A DNA stretch of 38,169 nt from Byssothecium circinans (GCA_010015675.1 ML976994.1:622185-660353); one strand, 5' to 3'; shown: positions 11,951 to 23,109, counted from the first letter of the stretch. A program made the numbers and translations. Notes: a model not told the origin generated them from the sequence alone.

Positions 11951-12363
11951 TTGGTTCGGTAATTCTACTGTAACGTTTGCTTGTATACCTTGGCTTGGGC
12001 AATGGGGCTCGTCCCGTTCCCATCACTGTAGGTTTCGGGCTGAAGCACTTGAGCTTGCATTTCGGGGCGTTTTGTACGGTTTGCGCTTATACTGGGAGCG
12101 GATTTTATTACGGGAAGATACTATTGCATAAAATGTTGCATTACTTTACAAAACCCTCAAACACACTGCACTGTTGCCTTGCTTGGTTGAAATCTATTCC
12201 ATGCGAGTGGCTGACGTTGGTGCAGCGCCGGGAGTTGGCGGGGGAAGCTCACGTGATCAGGCTCCGGCAGCGCGTCTGCTGTTCCCGGCGCGTCATGCTC
12301 TTAGCCACCGTCAGTCTTCCACCTCAACAACGCTCAATGCCCACACCACGTTGAACCGCAACG
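11951..12363. other. Intergenic region between kex1 and rad52
   Basis: Short spacer holding the kex1 3' end and rad52 promoter. It contains a CACGTG core (about 12251-12256) in the presumed rad52 promoter. No gene seen. Confidence 0.5.
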
Positions 12364-14341
12364 ATGCCTGCGTAAGTGATAGCAACTGGTTATTCGACGG
12401 CCGCGTAACTACGATATAATAGATACTAACACTTACGCAGGCCAGGCGACCAGTACGGCAACGTAAAGAACCCATTCGAGGAGCAGCGCGTCGACCAGTT
12501 CTCAGCGCAAGAAATTGCCACTCTTCAGTGCCGCTTAAATAAACAGCTCGGTCCGGAATACATTTCGCAGCGTCCAGGCAATGGAGGAGGCAGGGTTGCG
12601 TACTTGGAGGGGAACAAGGCGATAGCGCTCGCGAACGAGGTGTTTGGGTTCAACGGGTGGTCCAGTTCGCTAGGGCAGGTGCAGATTGACTATGTATGTT
12701 GCCTGTCTGAGGGCTTGAGATGTTGGCTGACATGCGCAGGTCGACGAGAGTCAGAATGGCAAAGTCAGCCTTGGGCTATCGATAGTCGTGAGGATAACGC
12801 TGAAATGCGGGACGTACCACGAGGTAAACAACGCGGTCATTTTTCTCTGACCTTTTTCTGACCTGTGGTAGGATATCGGCTACGGTTCTGTTGAGAACGG
12901 CAAAGGCAAAGCCGTATCGTTCGAGAAAGCAAAGAAAGAAGCCGCCACGGACGGCCTCAAACGCGCATTACGCACCTTTGGCAATGTTCTGGGCAACTGT
13001 TTATACGACAAGGAGTACCTGAAGAAAGTCCAGACGATGAAGGTCAAGCCCATCAGGTTCAACGAGGAGAATCTCCACAGGCATGCGGACTTTGCGCCAC
13101 CGCCCAAGAAAGAAGAAGAGACAGCAATTGTAAAGAGCGAGCCGCTCAGGACGCCAGCCAAGGCGAATGGGATTCTGAGGACACGCACAGAACACCTCAA
13201 TGGTCCATTAGCGGGGGAGTTCGACGATGAGTTCGACCGGGATCTGTTCGATGGTGTTGAACTCGCCGAGAGCAACAGCGAGGAGTCCACGCTTGATCAG
13301 GCGGCACCGAAAGCGCTCGAGGCAGTGAGGCAGCCCGGTACATCGAACGGAACAGCATCCAATCGAGAGTCCCCGGTCAGAAACGCCGGGCCCCCTCAAC
13401 GACCGCAGAACCCGCGAATGCAGACAGCACCAGCTGCCAGGGGCCAGAATGGGATGCAGCAATCACATCCTCCCCAACATCAGCAGGACACTGCCGCGAG
13501 TAGACCGCCAATGAAACCCCAGAACTCAAAAGCGCCACAAACCCCAGTACAGCAGCAACCCACTCCCCGGCTGGATCCAAACAAACAACGACCAAACCTA
13601 CCACCCACAGTAGATGTACACACAATGCCCAAACCGCAGAACGCACCGCAACCTCCACCAAACCAACCCCTGCGAACAACACCTCCCGAGGCACAACAGC
13701 AGCAGCAGCATTCAAGACCCGGAGCACCAACTACCACAACACCAGGCGCAAACCCACGCCCAGCCGTCGGCTTCATCACCTCGCGCGCTGCACCACTCAT
13801 GCAAAACAGCGACACAACATCCTCACTCAACAATCTCCCAGCCTTCAACCCACACGTCGATTCGCCTCTCCCCAAAGCCCAGCGTACCCCCGGTGTCGAC
13901 CATACCCGCAGTATACCCATCAAGCGCGGCGAAGTCGGTGCCCCTGCACCCCCTCCTCCCGCACCACCGAATCTTGTCCCCGCGAACAATAACGGATCCG
14001 GAGCCTTCAGCAGACCAGGTCCTGCAGGGGGTCCTCGTGGAAACACGAATTTCGTGAATCCGCAACAGGATATGAATCGCAGGATCGGTATGCCTGGTGG
14101 TGGAAGTGGTGCAGGTGCAGGTGGGATGGGCATGAGTCCTGGGATGAATAGGGGGACGGCGTATAAAGTTCCTATGAAGAGGGGCCCGTTGCAGGATGTT
14201 AGTAATCAGAATCCGCGCGAGGAGCGGGGTGCGGGGGAGCCGGAGGCGAAGAAGCAGAGGGTTGATGGCGCTGGTGCTGGTGCCGGGGCTGGGGTTGGGG
14301 TGGAGAATGCAGGGCCCGGGACTGGGGCTGTGGGGTCCTAA
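12364..14341 (+). CDS. rad52: Rad52 recombination mediator
   Basis: Ring-forming single-strand annealing protein that loads Rad51 and repairs double-strand breaks in the nucleus. Four exons: 12364-12371 (8 nt, ATG CCT GC), 12441-12693, 12740-12823 and 12872-14341, about 604 aa. The first intron has a perfect TACTAAC branch site. The conserved DNA-binding/oligomerisation domain covers about residues 1-175: [68 protein letters not shown] and [20 protein letters not shown]. The C-terminal two thirds is disordered, rich in P, Q, N and finally G/A (GAGAGAGVG), as usual for fungal Rad52, and is where Rad51/RPA contacts would lie. Long antisense ORFs over this part are shadows of the biased composition. 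Assignment secure. Confidence 0.95.
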
Positions 14342-15408
14342 GAGCGAAGATGTGAGGGAAGGTGGGATACGTTCGACGGAGTGGAGTGCAGTGTATAGCG
14401 TGCATTGGCAAGGCGTTTTTTTCTTGGGTTCCCATGGTTCGTTGTTCGTTCGATTGGAAAGGAAAGGGTAGGGGTGATCGGATGGCGTTTTTCTTGGGTG
14501 TTTAGATGAGGATGAGGCTGCTTTTTGACGTTGTCGTGAGAGGGGATGGGGTTGGGGTTGGGGTTGAGGAGGGAGGCATGTAGCATGCATGGTAGAGAGA
14601 TGGTATTCATTCCAATCCAAAGCGAAATGCGAGAGAGAAGTTCAAGTTTGAAGGACCATCGCCGAGCGATACGATAATACCCGCCCATCCACCAGTGTAA
14701 GCCGTATGCGTATGCGTATGCTAACATATATTGCATATATAATACAATGGATTGTTGTACCACAGGGGGTGTAGGTAGCTAATGCAGTTAACCGGAGATG
14801 AAGCTGATGATCAACCACGTGTGCGCTAGGTCCCCAACCTCATGCACATGTGTACTGTACAAGCATGTACATGTATTACCCTCCCCGTGCATTTTGCCCA
14901 AGCAAAACACATCGTATCATAGCATAGCATAGCTAGATAAACGAACCCCTACAACTGCCTCCATGTATCACGCCTTGAAATTATTAAGTTCTTCTAACCT
15001 ACCATAGTATTGATAACTATATTCGCGGCTTAGCTAAGCTTAGCGTAAAGGAAAACAACACTGCATGTACTCAAGTGCTGCATCATCTACATGTAGCCCC
15101 AGGCCTGGAGCCCCGGCCACGAGGTTGACACGTGACGGAAGTTCGTCTGCATTCAATGTTGATGGATGTGGCTGACCTGCACGGTGAGTGGTATATTCAG
15201 GAACCTCGTTCGTTTCGTTTCGTTTCATTTCATACCACAGCACATCACATGCGTAGAAACACAGATGGACAGAACAGCACGAGTAAGTCCCAACACGATT
15301 GATTTGCCCTCGAACGAGCCTATCCACCCACCCACCCACCCCACCCATCAAAAACTGTCCTAGAGACCTAATACGCCGGCACCCGCCGCTAATGCAAGAA
15401 CAAGAAAT

Positions 15409-15440
<32 letters not shown>

Positions 15441-15687
15441 AAAGATGAAACATGACCCATTCCCAAACATCCATCCCTTTTCTTTTCGCCATGGACGGCA
15501 AAAAAAAAAAAATCAAAAAAAAAAAAGCCTCCACTCTCTCTAATCGGGTCATTTGTTCGCGTCGAGTGAATCGGACCTCATGGCGTTGTTGACATTTTCC
15601 GAGCGCGAGCGGCTCCTAGAACAGTCTTCAAGACACTCGGAGATTAGCACGCTTGAAGTCTTTTATCTCTGGTTTAGAGAAAAGCGA
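14342..15687. other. Intergenic region between rad52 and rae1 (convergent), rich in simple repeats
   Basis: Both genes end into this 1.3 kb spacer. It contains ATAGC repeats near 14917-14932, a TTTCG run at about 15207-15231, a CCCA run at about 15327-15350, GAAA units at 15411-15443 and two A-tracts at about 15500-15525. No coding signal was found; a 170-codon minus ORF (15040-15552) is low complexity and rejected. Confidence 0.55.
15411..15443. repeat. Tetranucleotide microsatellite (GAAA)n
   Basis: An uninterrupted run of about eight GAAA units read directly in the sequence, inside the rad52-rae1 spacer. Confidence 0.85.
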
Positions 15688-16947
15688 TCACCGCTTCTTG
15701 CTACCTGGGCGCGGTTTGCACTCCTCGGGGCCCACGGGGTGGAGTTTGAGCTTGACCGGGTACTGTGGGGTGTTGGCGCTGTATCTGTGGGGAAATAATA
15801 AGTAATTATTCTTTTCATAAACATGGGTCTGGACTCACCCCTTGCTCCAATCGTAGCTCACAGCGTACGCGAAGATGTTGCCGTCTTTGTTGAAGCCAGT
15901 GGCGGTGATGGAGCCGCCCACGTCAGGGTAACCCTTGAGACGGTGCTTTGCGTCCTTGTCCCAGAAATGGAAGGTGCCGTCTGAGCCAGCGGTGCTGAAG
16001 GTGCCGTGCTCGGGATGGAAAGAGATGGCGTTGACGGAGTAGACTTTTGCGACGTCGCGGGCGGAGGGATCTTGTTGGCGGTGGCACTTGAAGGAGAAGT
16101 TGAGGCTGGATGTATAAGCAGGATTCTATAGTGAAATTCGGGGGGAGAAAGCATACCTCGTGTCCTTGTCCTCCACGTATTGGATCGCGCAACGACCCTC
16201 GATAGAACCCACCGCAAAGCCCGACGCGTCGGTGAAGCAGCTCACAACCCGCGTCTGCCACTTGAGCGGACTTTGGATAGTCTTGTAGATTTCCTTTGGC
16301 TTGGTCAAGTTGACGATGTGGATATGGCGTTCGGCAGTCGCAATGACGAGCAGGTTCTTCCTCGTGTCCATGCTGTAGACACGGTCGGCGCAACTGATGC
16401 CCGCAACGCAGGCAGTGGTGCTTGTGAAGTCCCAGAACTGGACCGTCTTGTCCCAGGATCCGGACGCGAGCATGACTTTGCCGTCCGCTTCGAAGAAACA
16501 GATGCCCTTTACTCCCTCGGAGTGCGGCTTCCATCCGTCGATCGGCTTTACTTCGCCGCCTGCTTGGTTGGAGGTCAGATCGGCGTAGAAGATTGAACCT
16601 TGGTTGCCACCGGCTGCGACCTTTGTGCCATCCTGTCCATACATATTAGCATTTACGCATGCCATCGAGCACGAGGGAGGTCAACTTACTGGTGACCAGT
16701 CCACACAGAGTGGGACTTCGGTACACGCGATGGACCATTTCCCAGCCACATTGCCGGCGCTGACCTCGTAGATACGGACGGCCTTGTCCCAGGAGGCCAC
16801 AGCGAGGAAGTCGTTCTTTGGCGACCATTTCAGCGCTGAGATACTGTCGGTGGGGACCAGGCCCTGCGGAACTTCGACGTCTTTGCTGATATCGCCGGTC
16901 GTGGAAGAGGGGGCGCTGGCTCCGCCTTGGTTGAAGAGCGTCGACAT
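15688..16947 (-). CDS. rae1: Rae1/Gle2 WD40 mRNA export factor
   Basis: WD40 beta-propeller bound to the nuclear pore (through Nup98-type GLEBS motifs) that acts in poly(A) RNA export and spindle checkpoint functions. Four exons: 16947-16690, 16632-16157, 16105-15839 and 15784-15688, about 365 aa, the usual length. It reads MSTLFNQGG, then blade motifs SISALKWSPKNDFLAVASWD, VPLCVDWSPDGTKVAAGG, GVKGICFFEADGKVMLASGS, DRVYSMDTRKNLLVIATAER and ISFHPEHGTFSTAGSDGTF, ending YDWSKGYSANTPQYPVKLKL and a basic PGSKKR C-terminus. These are diagnostic Rae1/Gle2 blocks rather than generic WD40. Introns are 57, 50 and 54 nt; the first carries a TGCTAAT-type branch. No operon-like context. Confidence 0.95.
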
Positions 16948-18126
16948 GGTGTGCGTGTGTGGAAGAAGGTTTTCGGCGTGGTGTTGACGGGCGGGAGCTT
17001 TGCGCGAGCTCAGGCAGCTCTACTAAGAGGCGTATGCGCGGACGCTGGAAAGGTTGTGGCGAGTGTAGAAGCTCCTCGAGAATTTGGCGCGGAAATTGAA
17101 AGCAGACAAGAGCTCAAAGGTTGACCGACTCTTCTTTATGTCTGTCCGTACGCGTCAAAGAAAGTATCTAGCTCCAGCAGGTGCAGCGAAAGGCAGAAGC
17201 ACCCATGTCAGGCGCCAGTCCTCCTCCCGCCTAGCGTTGCCTAGCCGGAGAAACCGCGGCGCCGACGCCGAATCCAAAAAAGAGCTTTGAGCTCGCCTCT
17301 TTTCTCTCTCCAACATTCCCTCGCTCAAAGAATCGCAACGAAGCACACACGCAGAGTGTCTTCTTGACATCTCTCCACCATGCTTTGGGAGAAAGTCCCC
17401 GGACATCAGGCCCTTGCCGTCTGCACCTTCAGTAACGAACCGCCATAGAAGCGCGGCCTCCCCACATTCAACAACGCCTTTCCGCCCTGCTCCCGCCTGC
17501 ACTCTTTTCGTTTGCGCGTCTGGATGGCGCGAGTGGAAGGGCTGGCACCTGGACGATGATACGAGTCCGCTGGTTCCCGAAGCTTGTGTACTGATAGCGT
17601 GAGGAAGTCAAGAGGAGGGATGGGGATGCGATTGGCGTTGGTGGCTTGGAGGGTTTTCTCGTCCAATTTGTGGTTATGCGATTGCCCTCTCGCTCTGCCC
17701 AGGTATATGGGTGGAGCGGGGGGTAACTCAATGGGGCTTATTCTTGGTGCGAGGGATGTTCACAACACATCTTTTTGGGATCTGAGGACAGGTTCGGCTG
17801 CTCCGCTGCTTGGTCGAACAAGCCAGATTCATTTATCGTGGGCGTGGCTATGGATGTTCTATGATGAGACATACGAAATAGAGTCAAGCACTGAGACTGC
17901 CTGAATCCCAAAGGGTAGGGCGGTCGATGGCGATCAATTTCTACAATTGTATCTGATGAACATCGTGGTCTAGATAGTTTTGCTCTGCGCATGAAGGCGA
18001 TGCTACCACCTTACATCTTACCGTCGAACCTTGTCTTCCTCTTTGTACTGTGGTATCATGTCGCTAAATGCTTTGCCCGACTCATTTTGCCCGATCTGTA
18101 TGCTTGAAGACTCCCACCTGTCTCCT
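16948..18126. other. Intergenic region between guk1 3' end and rae1 promoter
   Basis: Contains the rae1 5' region and the guk1 terminator side. The several ORFs of 60-115 codons on both strands show no motif and no sustained codon bias. Nothing is annotated. Confidence 0.5.
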
Positions 18127-18800
18127 TCATGCGTCCTTGCCTACTATAAACTCCTTGACCTCTGCGTATGCCTTGTCCAGGTCGTCGTTTACAATAATCT
18201 TTTCATGCGGCGCGTCTTTGCTCTTCGCAAAGTCCATCTCGGCCTCTGCCTGCTTGAGTCTCTTGAGGATGGCCTCCTCCTTATCCGTAGCCCTAGCCCT
18301 CAGCCTCTGCTCCAGTACCTCCTTCGATGGCGGAGAGAGAAAGAGGAACCGCGGTCGTGGGAAGGTCGGGTGGTTCGCTACTTGCTTTACGCCCTGCGTC
18401 CTGTTAGCGTTCCCCACGTTCAAGCTTTCCAATTGAAGTAGGAAGACCGTACCTCCATCTCAATATCCAAAATGCATATCCTCCCCTTCTCTGCAATATC
18501 TTCCACCGCCTTGATGCTCGTCCCGTAGCAGTTCCCTCCAAATTGCGCATGCTCCACAAAGCCTTTCCTGTCCACCAGGTCCTGAAACTCTTCCGTTGTC
18601 ACAAAGTGATACTCGCGGCCATTCTCTTCGCCGGCCCGAGGCCCTCGTGTAGTGTGTGAGACGGAGAAGCCGAATTTGTCGGGGAATTCGTCGAAGAGGC
18701 GCTTGAGGATGGTGGATTTGCCCGCGCCAGAGGGACCGCTGATCACGATGGGTGTATGGGCTCTTATGGCGGATGTGTCGATAGGGGCTGTAGGCGCCAT
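18127..18800 (-). CDS. guk1: Guanylate kinase
   Basis: Phosphorylates GMP to GDP with ATP in purine nucleotide metabolism. Two exons: 18800-18453 and 18393-18127 (59-nt intron), about 204 aa, the normal size. The P-loop GPSGAGKST is at about residues 22-30, the GMP-binding block [20 protein letters not shown] follows, then [28 protein letters not shown] (spanning the intron) and the lid/C-terminal [20 protein letters not shown]. The ATG at 18800 (MAPTAP) gives the cytosolic enzyme. The same frame stays open upstream to 19199 with a further ATG giving [19 protein letters not shown], a basic Ser/Arg-rich, acid-poor stretch that could be a mitochondrial presequence; this is only a possibility. 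It is divergent from ski8. Confidence 0.95.
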
Positions 18801-19235
18801 CCTGAACGAGGGGATTATGAGGGTACTGAGTTGAGGGGTGGCGTGGTCGGGATGTGGATGTAGGCTTTTGCCTAGGGGATGGGATAAGAGGTGAGTCAGC
18901 GGGTGACTCTGTGTTTGCCGGGAGAAGACGGTGAAGATATTTCTACTCCGAGAGCTTAGAGAAGCCGGTGAACCTCTGGGGAGAGTCAATGGCATGGGTA
19001 CCAAGAACTGTGCAGCGGCGAGCGGTGGGAGGTGCGCTGCTTGTGATTGGCGGTGAAGGAAAGGGTCCGTCGGTTTGGCGTGTTTGCATTGCGGGGCTTG
19101 AAGTAGGCTTGTGACATCGCGTTTTCGCGTCTTGACGTCGGAGCTTGAGCCTCTACAACTGTACAACATGTCACAGATGAGCTCATAGCAGTACAGCAAG
19201 CATTTTCTTTCGGTCTGTGAGGCAAGACACTCATC
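18801..19235. promoter_or_regulatory. Divergent promoter of guk1 and ski8
   Basis: A 435-bp spacer between divergent start codons, so it must hold both promoters. No specific element was identified. The guk1 reading frame remains open through most of it, so part may be coding in a longer guk1 isoform. Confidence 0.5.
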
Positions 19236-20413
19236 ATGGTACTTTGATTTCCCTCTGCAGTCTCGAATAGAGCTTTGAAATCTAACATGCGCAGTCTAAA
19301 CAATACCTCACCCTCCACACCATTTCCTCCGCACACCCCTCCGACATCTTCGCCCTCGCTCCAACTCCCACATCTATTCTCTCGGCCAGCGGCTCCTCTT
19401 CGATACAAATTCACAGCACCACATCACCAGACTTTCCCTTGATACAGACCCTCGAAGGCGCACACTTGCTAGGCATACACCACCTCGTCGCTGCGAAAGA
19501 TGCGCGTCGGGCTGCAAGTGCGGGGTTCGAAGGCAAGGTGAAGATATGGAGCGAAGGAGAAGACGGGCAGTGGAAGCAGGATGGCGAAATCACTGGTAGA
19601 TATGCCTCGTGAAAGCGTTCAAGTGTTTGAAGCAAACCGCTGACTGTGATCAGACGGGATGAAAGCCGGTGATGTCTGGGCGATTGCGCTGAGTGCGGAT
19701 GGTCTGTACCTGGCGAGTAGCAGTATCAATGGCAAGGTGCATGTGTGGAGCTTGAATGAGGCGGGCATGCCGAAAATAAGGGAGTACGAGACAAAAGGCA
19801 GCTTTGGATTGAGCGTGGCTTTGGTAAGTCTTCTCCCGCACGTCACCTTTGACTCCTGCTGACTTCAGAATAGAGTCAAGATGGTCGCTTCACAGCTTCG
19901 GGCCATGAGAATGGCTCCATCTACGTCTTCAACAACGATACGGGCCGTCTCGCTCATTCTCTCGCCGGCCTCGTCCATCCCGTTCGCAGCGTCGCATTCT
20001 CGCCAGCATCGAAGCTACTGGCAGCTGGTGGAGATGCTCGGATCATCGCTCTGTACGACATCAATTCGGGCGAGCAAGTTGCGAACTTCACAGGACATGG
20101 TGGCTGGGTGTTGACGCTGGACTGGAGTGATACTGGAGAGTATCTGCTATCTGGGTATGTAGACATCACAAGGATTACGAAACAGCTTCAAAGCGGTTTT
20201 TGATGCCGAATTTATGTACTAATATCACACAGCTCCCACGACTCCAAAGCCAAGATCTGGCGCATCGAGACTCGAACCTGCGTCGCCACACACTCCCATG
20301 GAGACAAGCCGTTATGGACTGCAAAGTGGTTGCCGAAGAACACGAGGAGCGAGATGTTTGCGTTGGGCGGAGGAAACAATGCCATCAGTTTCTACAGAGA
20401 GGCTGCGGGATGA
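19236..20413 (+). CDS. ski8: Ski8 WD40 protein (Ski complex; Rec14-like)
   Basis: Scaffold of the cytoplasmic Ski2-Ski3-Ski8 complex that feeds RNA to the exosome; the yeast protein also partners Spo11 in meiosis. Exons: 19236-19238 (ATG only), 19295-19595, 19654-19823, 19874-20154 and 20233-20413, about 311 aa. After the lone ATG the protein reads [19 protein letters not shown], then blades ending [41 protein letters not shown] and [12 protein letters not shown], and the family's typical end [11 protein letters not shown]. The ATG-only exon is needed because the frame before TCT AAA CAA has a stop. The third intron must use the aatag acceptor (19873) to keep frame. A dispersed repeat starts about 100 bp after the stop. 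Confidence 0.93.
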
Positions 20414-20510
20414 ATGAGGAACGAATGGACGCAGAACGAAATGAAGTCTTATGTGGCACGATGGATCAATGGAACCTCTAGGTATGGAAAAGGGAGCACT
20501 CGCTAAAGCT

Positions 20511-20701
20511 ACCGCAACGCTGGCAGCAGAAGATGCGAGAGGATGGTGAGTCACCTCTACTCCAGTGTCTCGTACGCACTCAGGAGTTTGAAGTACAGGC
20601 CACCTCTACCATCAGCCATATCATATAGCAAAAGCAAATAACCCTATATAACAGTTCTACCCGTTTGGTAACTCCCTCTCAACTCCTGCTTTTATCCGTA
20701 G
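20511..20701 (+). repeat. Dispersed repeat, copy B
   Basis: Matches 238-421 in the same orientation, with many substitutions; see copy A for the shared blocks. It begins about 100 bp after ski8. Confidence 0.6.
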
Positions 20702-21221
20702 CTCACAAAATTATAAAGTTATCCCCTCTTCCTCTTCACACGTAAACCTTTCTTAATCTCCGCGCTAGCAGGTAGGGATTCTACATTCTGAAGCTTCCCT
20801 TAAGTAGAGTTGTGGAGGAAAATCGAGCTCAGGAGAAGAGATTCAGGAGAGCGAAGCTCTATTGTATTGGGGTGAGATTAGATAAGACTGTATACACAGA
20901 GCCGGGAGAACAATCCTCCAATCACCTAATGAGCCCTCACATATCTACCGCGACAAGATTTAGCAAGAGAGAGGACGGTAGTGCATTCTAGAGGTAGCAG
21001 CTAGCAAGTAGCATGCTCTAGGATGCTTTAGACAAGGTAAGATGCTTAGAATATAGTAGGAAGATGTCTAAAAGCAGAAGCCTCTTTAAGGAAGTAAATG
21101 TAGAGTTAGATGTTATTTATTTAGGAAGCAGAATTATTTTTATTTAGGGAGGATGTTAGAAGAGCATTAAAGTTTAATATTTATATATTAGTAGGAGTTG
21201 TAGCTAGGTATGTCTGACGTG
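20702..21221. other. AT-rich repeat debris
   Basis: AT- and TA-rich DNA with frequent stops in all frames, lying between two parts of the dispersed repeat. The composition is consistent with a transposon relic mutated by C-to-T changes, but no element was identified. Confidence 0.4.
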
Positions 21222-21420
21222 ACTGCAAAGGCGTAAGTGTAGGGAAAGAGTAACTACAGGAAAAGAGTGACTGTAGTAGAGGAGTGGCTGTAGTAGAAAA
21301 GAAGCTATGGTAAGGAGTGGCTGCAGCAGAGGAGTGAGTGTAGCGGAGGAGCAGCTGCAGCGGAGAAGTGAGTGTGACAGAGATCTACACCTTCACCACC
21401 ACCAACCACATATAAACACC
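21222..21420 (+). repeat. Degenerate tandem array (about 17-18 bp unit) and adjoining relic, copy C
   Basis: From about 21222 to 21372 successive units resembling GAGTGGCTGTAGTAGAG are visible, like those at 163-240. They are followed by ccaccaccaaccacatata, which weakly resembles the ccgccatcagccatattata block of copy A, so this may be a second, more diverged copy. Confidence 0.5.
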
Positions 21421-21630
21421 GAGGAAGAATTAAAAAAAAGCTAATGGAAAAAGAACTTACCCTGTCCTCCAAACACTTGCCTCGAGTCATCATGGAGGGC
21501 AGTCACACCAACAAACGAACAGCCGAGCCACGCACACTACTTAAACAACGGCTGCGGCCGAGATAAAGGTATTTGACTTGCCAGTTGAGGTTCCCTCGCG
21601 AAACTTTGGCTCGGAAGTGAAGGTATGAAA

Positions 21631-21664
21631 AAGGAGGGAAGAGAAGGGAAGGGAAGGGAAGGGG
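21631..21664. repeat. GGGAA-type purine simple repeat
   Basis: A short run of agggaa/ggaag units read directly. Another purine run (ggagggagaggg units) lies near 21817-21845. Confidence 0.7.
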
Positions 21665-22771
21665 TTAACAACATGTCTCCCTGTATGAGTGAGCAGACAG
21701 CCTGTCCCTATGAGCAGTGGACAGCCATTCCTCTCTATCTTGTTCCGGTGTGGTAGCGTGGATTTTTGTGTCGACGGGGGCGATGGATGTCCCTTGGAGG
21801 CGGCGGGATGGAGGATGGAGAGGGAGGGAGAGGGAGGGAGAGGGGAATGGTGTTACGGGGCCGGCAAGGTTGGGGTAGCAATTGCTTTGGCACAGGCGAA
21901 CTGGATGGTTCGTTAGCGGGAATGATGGGATGGGCGTGTATGTGTATGTGGGATGGGTAGGTGTGTGGTGGTGGACATGGTGCGGCTGGTGGTGATGAGG
22001 TTTTCTGTTGATGGGGTAGCGTAGAGCGTGGAAGTTGGGGAGGAGTTTTTTTATAGGGTGGTAGTTCGATTGTGGGAAGTCATGATGTGACGTGATGGGT
22101 GTTTGTGGAATGGTCATGCGCTCTTGAAGGTCAAGCGGGTTGCTCTTTTGACCAGTTTGCTTTGTGGAAAGGAGTAGTGTCGCAATGACTGAGCGTTGAG
22201 TCTTCCTACTTATGCGATGTTTGATGCTAAAGTGCATGAGCATGTGCCCTATCCAGTGACACCTACCATGATCAGGAACAAAGGGTGCCGCAACAGGTTC
22301 CCTTCGAAGCGAAGGAGGACAGAACGTGGACAATCTGAGGTCATTCAGTGACAAGGACTGAGGAACGCAAAGACGATGCGGCTTCCAATTGTAAAACAAA
22401 AAAACAGTTCGCCAAACACCCATGAAGGAGTATTCCAAGTTTGGCATGATCGATTTTCGATGAGATGGTGGAGAGGAAAATTGAGATCCCACACCAAAAT
22501 AGGTTAGCGCCGCCAAGCCACCCATGAAATTCTTCTTCGCAGCATGTCCAGCTCCTTCCCTTTCTCCTTCATACATACATAATTCGGTCTTGAAGTCTCT
22601 GTACCGGCTGTCGCATCGGCGCCCACACCGCAGCCTCCCGTCTGATTGACCAAGAATGACGAACGGCTGTTCTAATCCTGGGGCTCGATTTCGCTGGCTT
22701 TTCTCGAAATGCCGGTCTCGGAGCTTTGGGTTCGCTTTAGGCCTACATCCAATATTCCCAATCTTCAGCAA
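21665..22771 (-). CDS. Doubtful long ORF, 368 codons, unrecognised
   Basis: An uninterrupted frame of 368 codons with no recognised domain. The C-terminal third is low complexity, rich in His, Pro, Thr and Ser, and lies opposite a G-rich purine stretch, a composition that by itself removes stop codons from the C-rich strand. No intron signals, signal peptide or transmembrane segment were seen. I think it is more likely a chance ORF than a gene; transcript data would decide. Confidence 0.18.
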   Translation of the reverse strand: MLKIGNIGCRPKANPKLRDRHFEKSQRNRAPGLEQPFVILGQSDGRLRCGRRCDSRYRDFKTELCMYEGEREGAGHAAKKNFMGGLAALTYFGVGSQFSSPPSHRKSIMPNLEYSFMGVWRTVFLFYNWKPHRLCVPQSLSLNDLRLSTFCPPSLRREPVAAPFVPDHGRCHWIGHMLMHFSIKHRISRKTQRSVIATLLLSTKQTGQKSNPLDLQERMTIPQTPITSHHDFPQSNYHPIKKLLPNFHALRYPINRKPHHHQPHHVHHHTPTHPTYTYTPIPSFPLTNHPVRLCQSNCYPNLAGPVTPFPSPSLSLPLHPPSRRLQGTSIAPVDTKIHATTPEQDREEWLSTAHRDRLSAHSYRETCC

Positions 22772-22887
22772 TAATGTTGTTGCTTAGATCTTTTTATTGC
22801 AAGATGTGAAGACATCTCGCGGATTCTGACCTAGAACTGTTGGACGTTATTGAGGTTGGGCTTTAGCTGCGGTGGCAGCTGGCGCGA

Positions 22888-23109
22888 TCATCGATGAGGT
22901 GTGCAGCCGCGGTGCCGGAAATCCTTCCTATACGCTCCCAGAATAGCGCATCCCTCAAGATTCAGCATCGTCCCATCGAGTTCTATTAGCATCATGCTCC
23001 TCGGGCAGTCCGGAAGAGGTGCAGATTTACAGCGGCAGACGATCTTGAACCGGCCTTTATTATCATGCGCGCCAGTCTTCATTCCGTCCCAGAGTTTAGA
23101 ACGGCTCAA
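22888..23109 (-). CDS. Possible small Cys-containing protein or exon, unrecognised
   Basis: A 73-codon frame with a plausible protein-like C-terminal half (FKIVCRCKSAPLPDCP and LNLEGCAILGAYRKDF) and five cysteines. Codon choice is only weakly biased. It lies 98 nt downstream, on the same strand, of another frame with a signal-peptide-like start (23208-23597), so both could be pieces of one gene; I found no convincing splice pair. Low confidence. Confidence 0.22.
   Translation of the reverse strand: MSRSKLWDGMKTGAHDNKGRFKIVCRCKSAPLPDCPRSMMLIELDGTMLNLEGCAILGAYRKDFRHRGCTPHR

Noticed and set aside
13480..14620. Long minus-strand ORFs of 217 and 265 codons opposite rad52
   Set aside because: They are shadows of the Pro/Gln/Gly-rich, low-complexity rad52 C-terminus; no motif, and the sense strand is a secure gene.
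15040..15552. 170-codon minus-strand ORF in the rad52-rae1 spacer
   Set aside because: Runs through GAAA and poly-A simple repeats, giving artefactual Phe/Leu/Ser-rich sequence.
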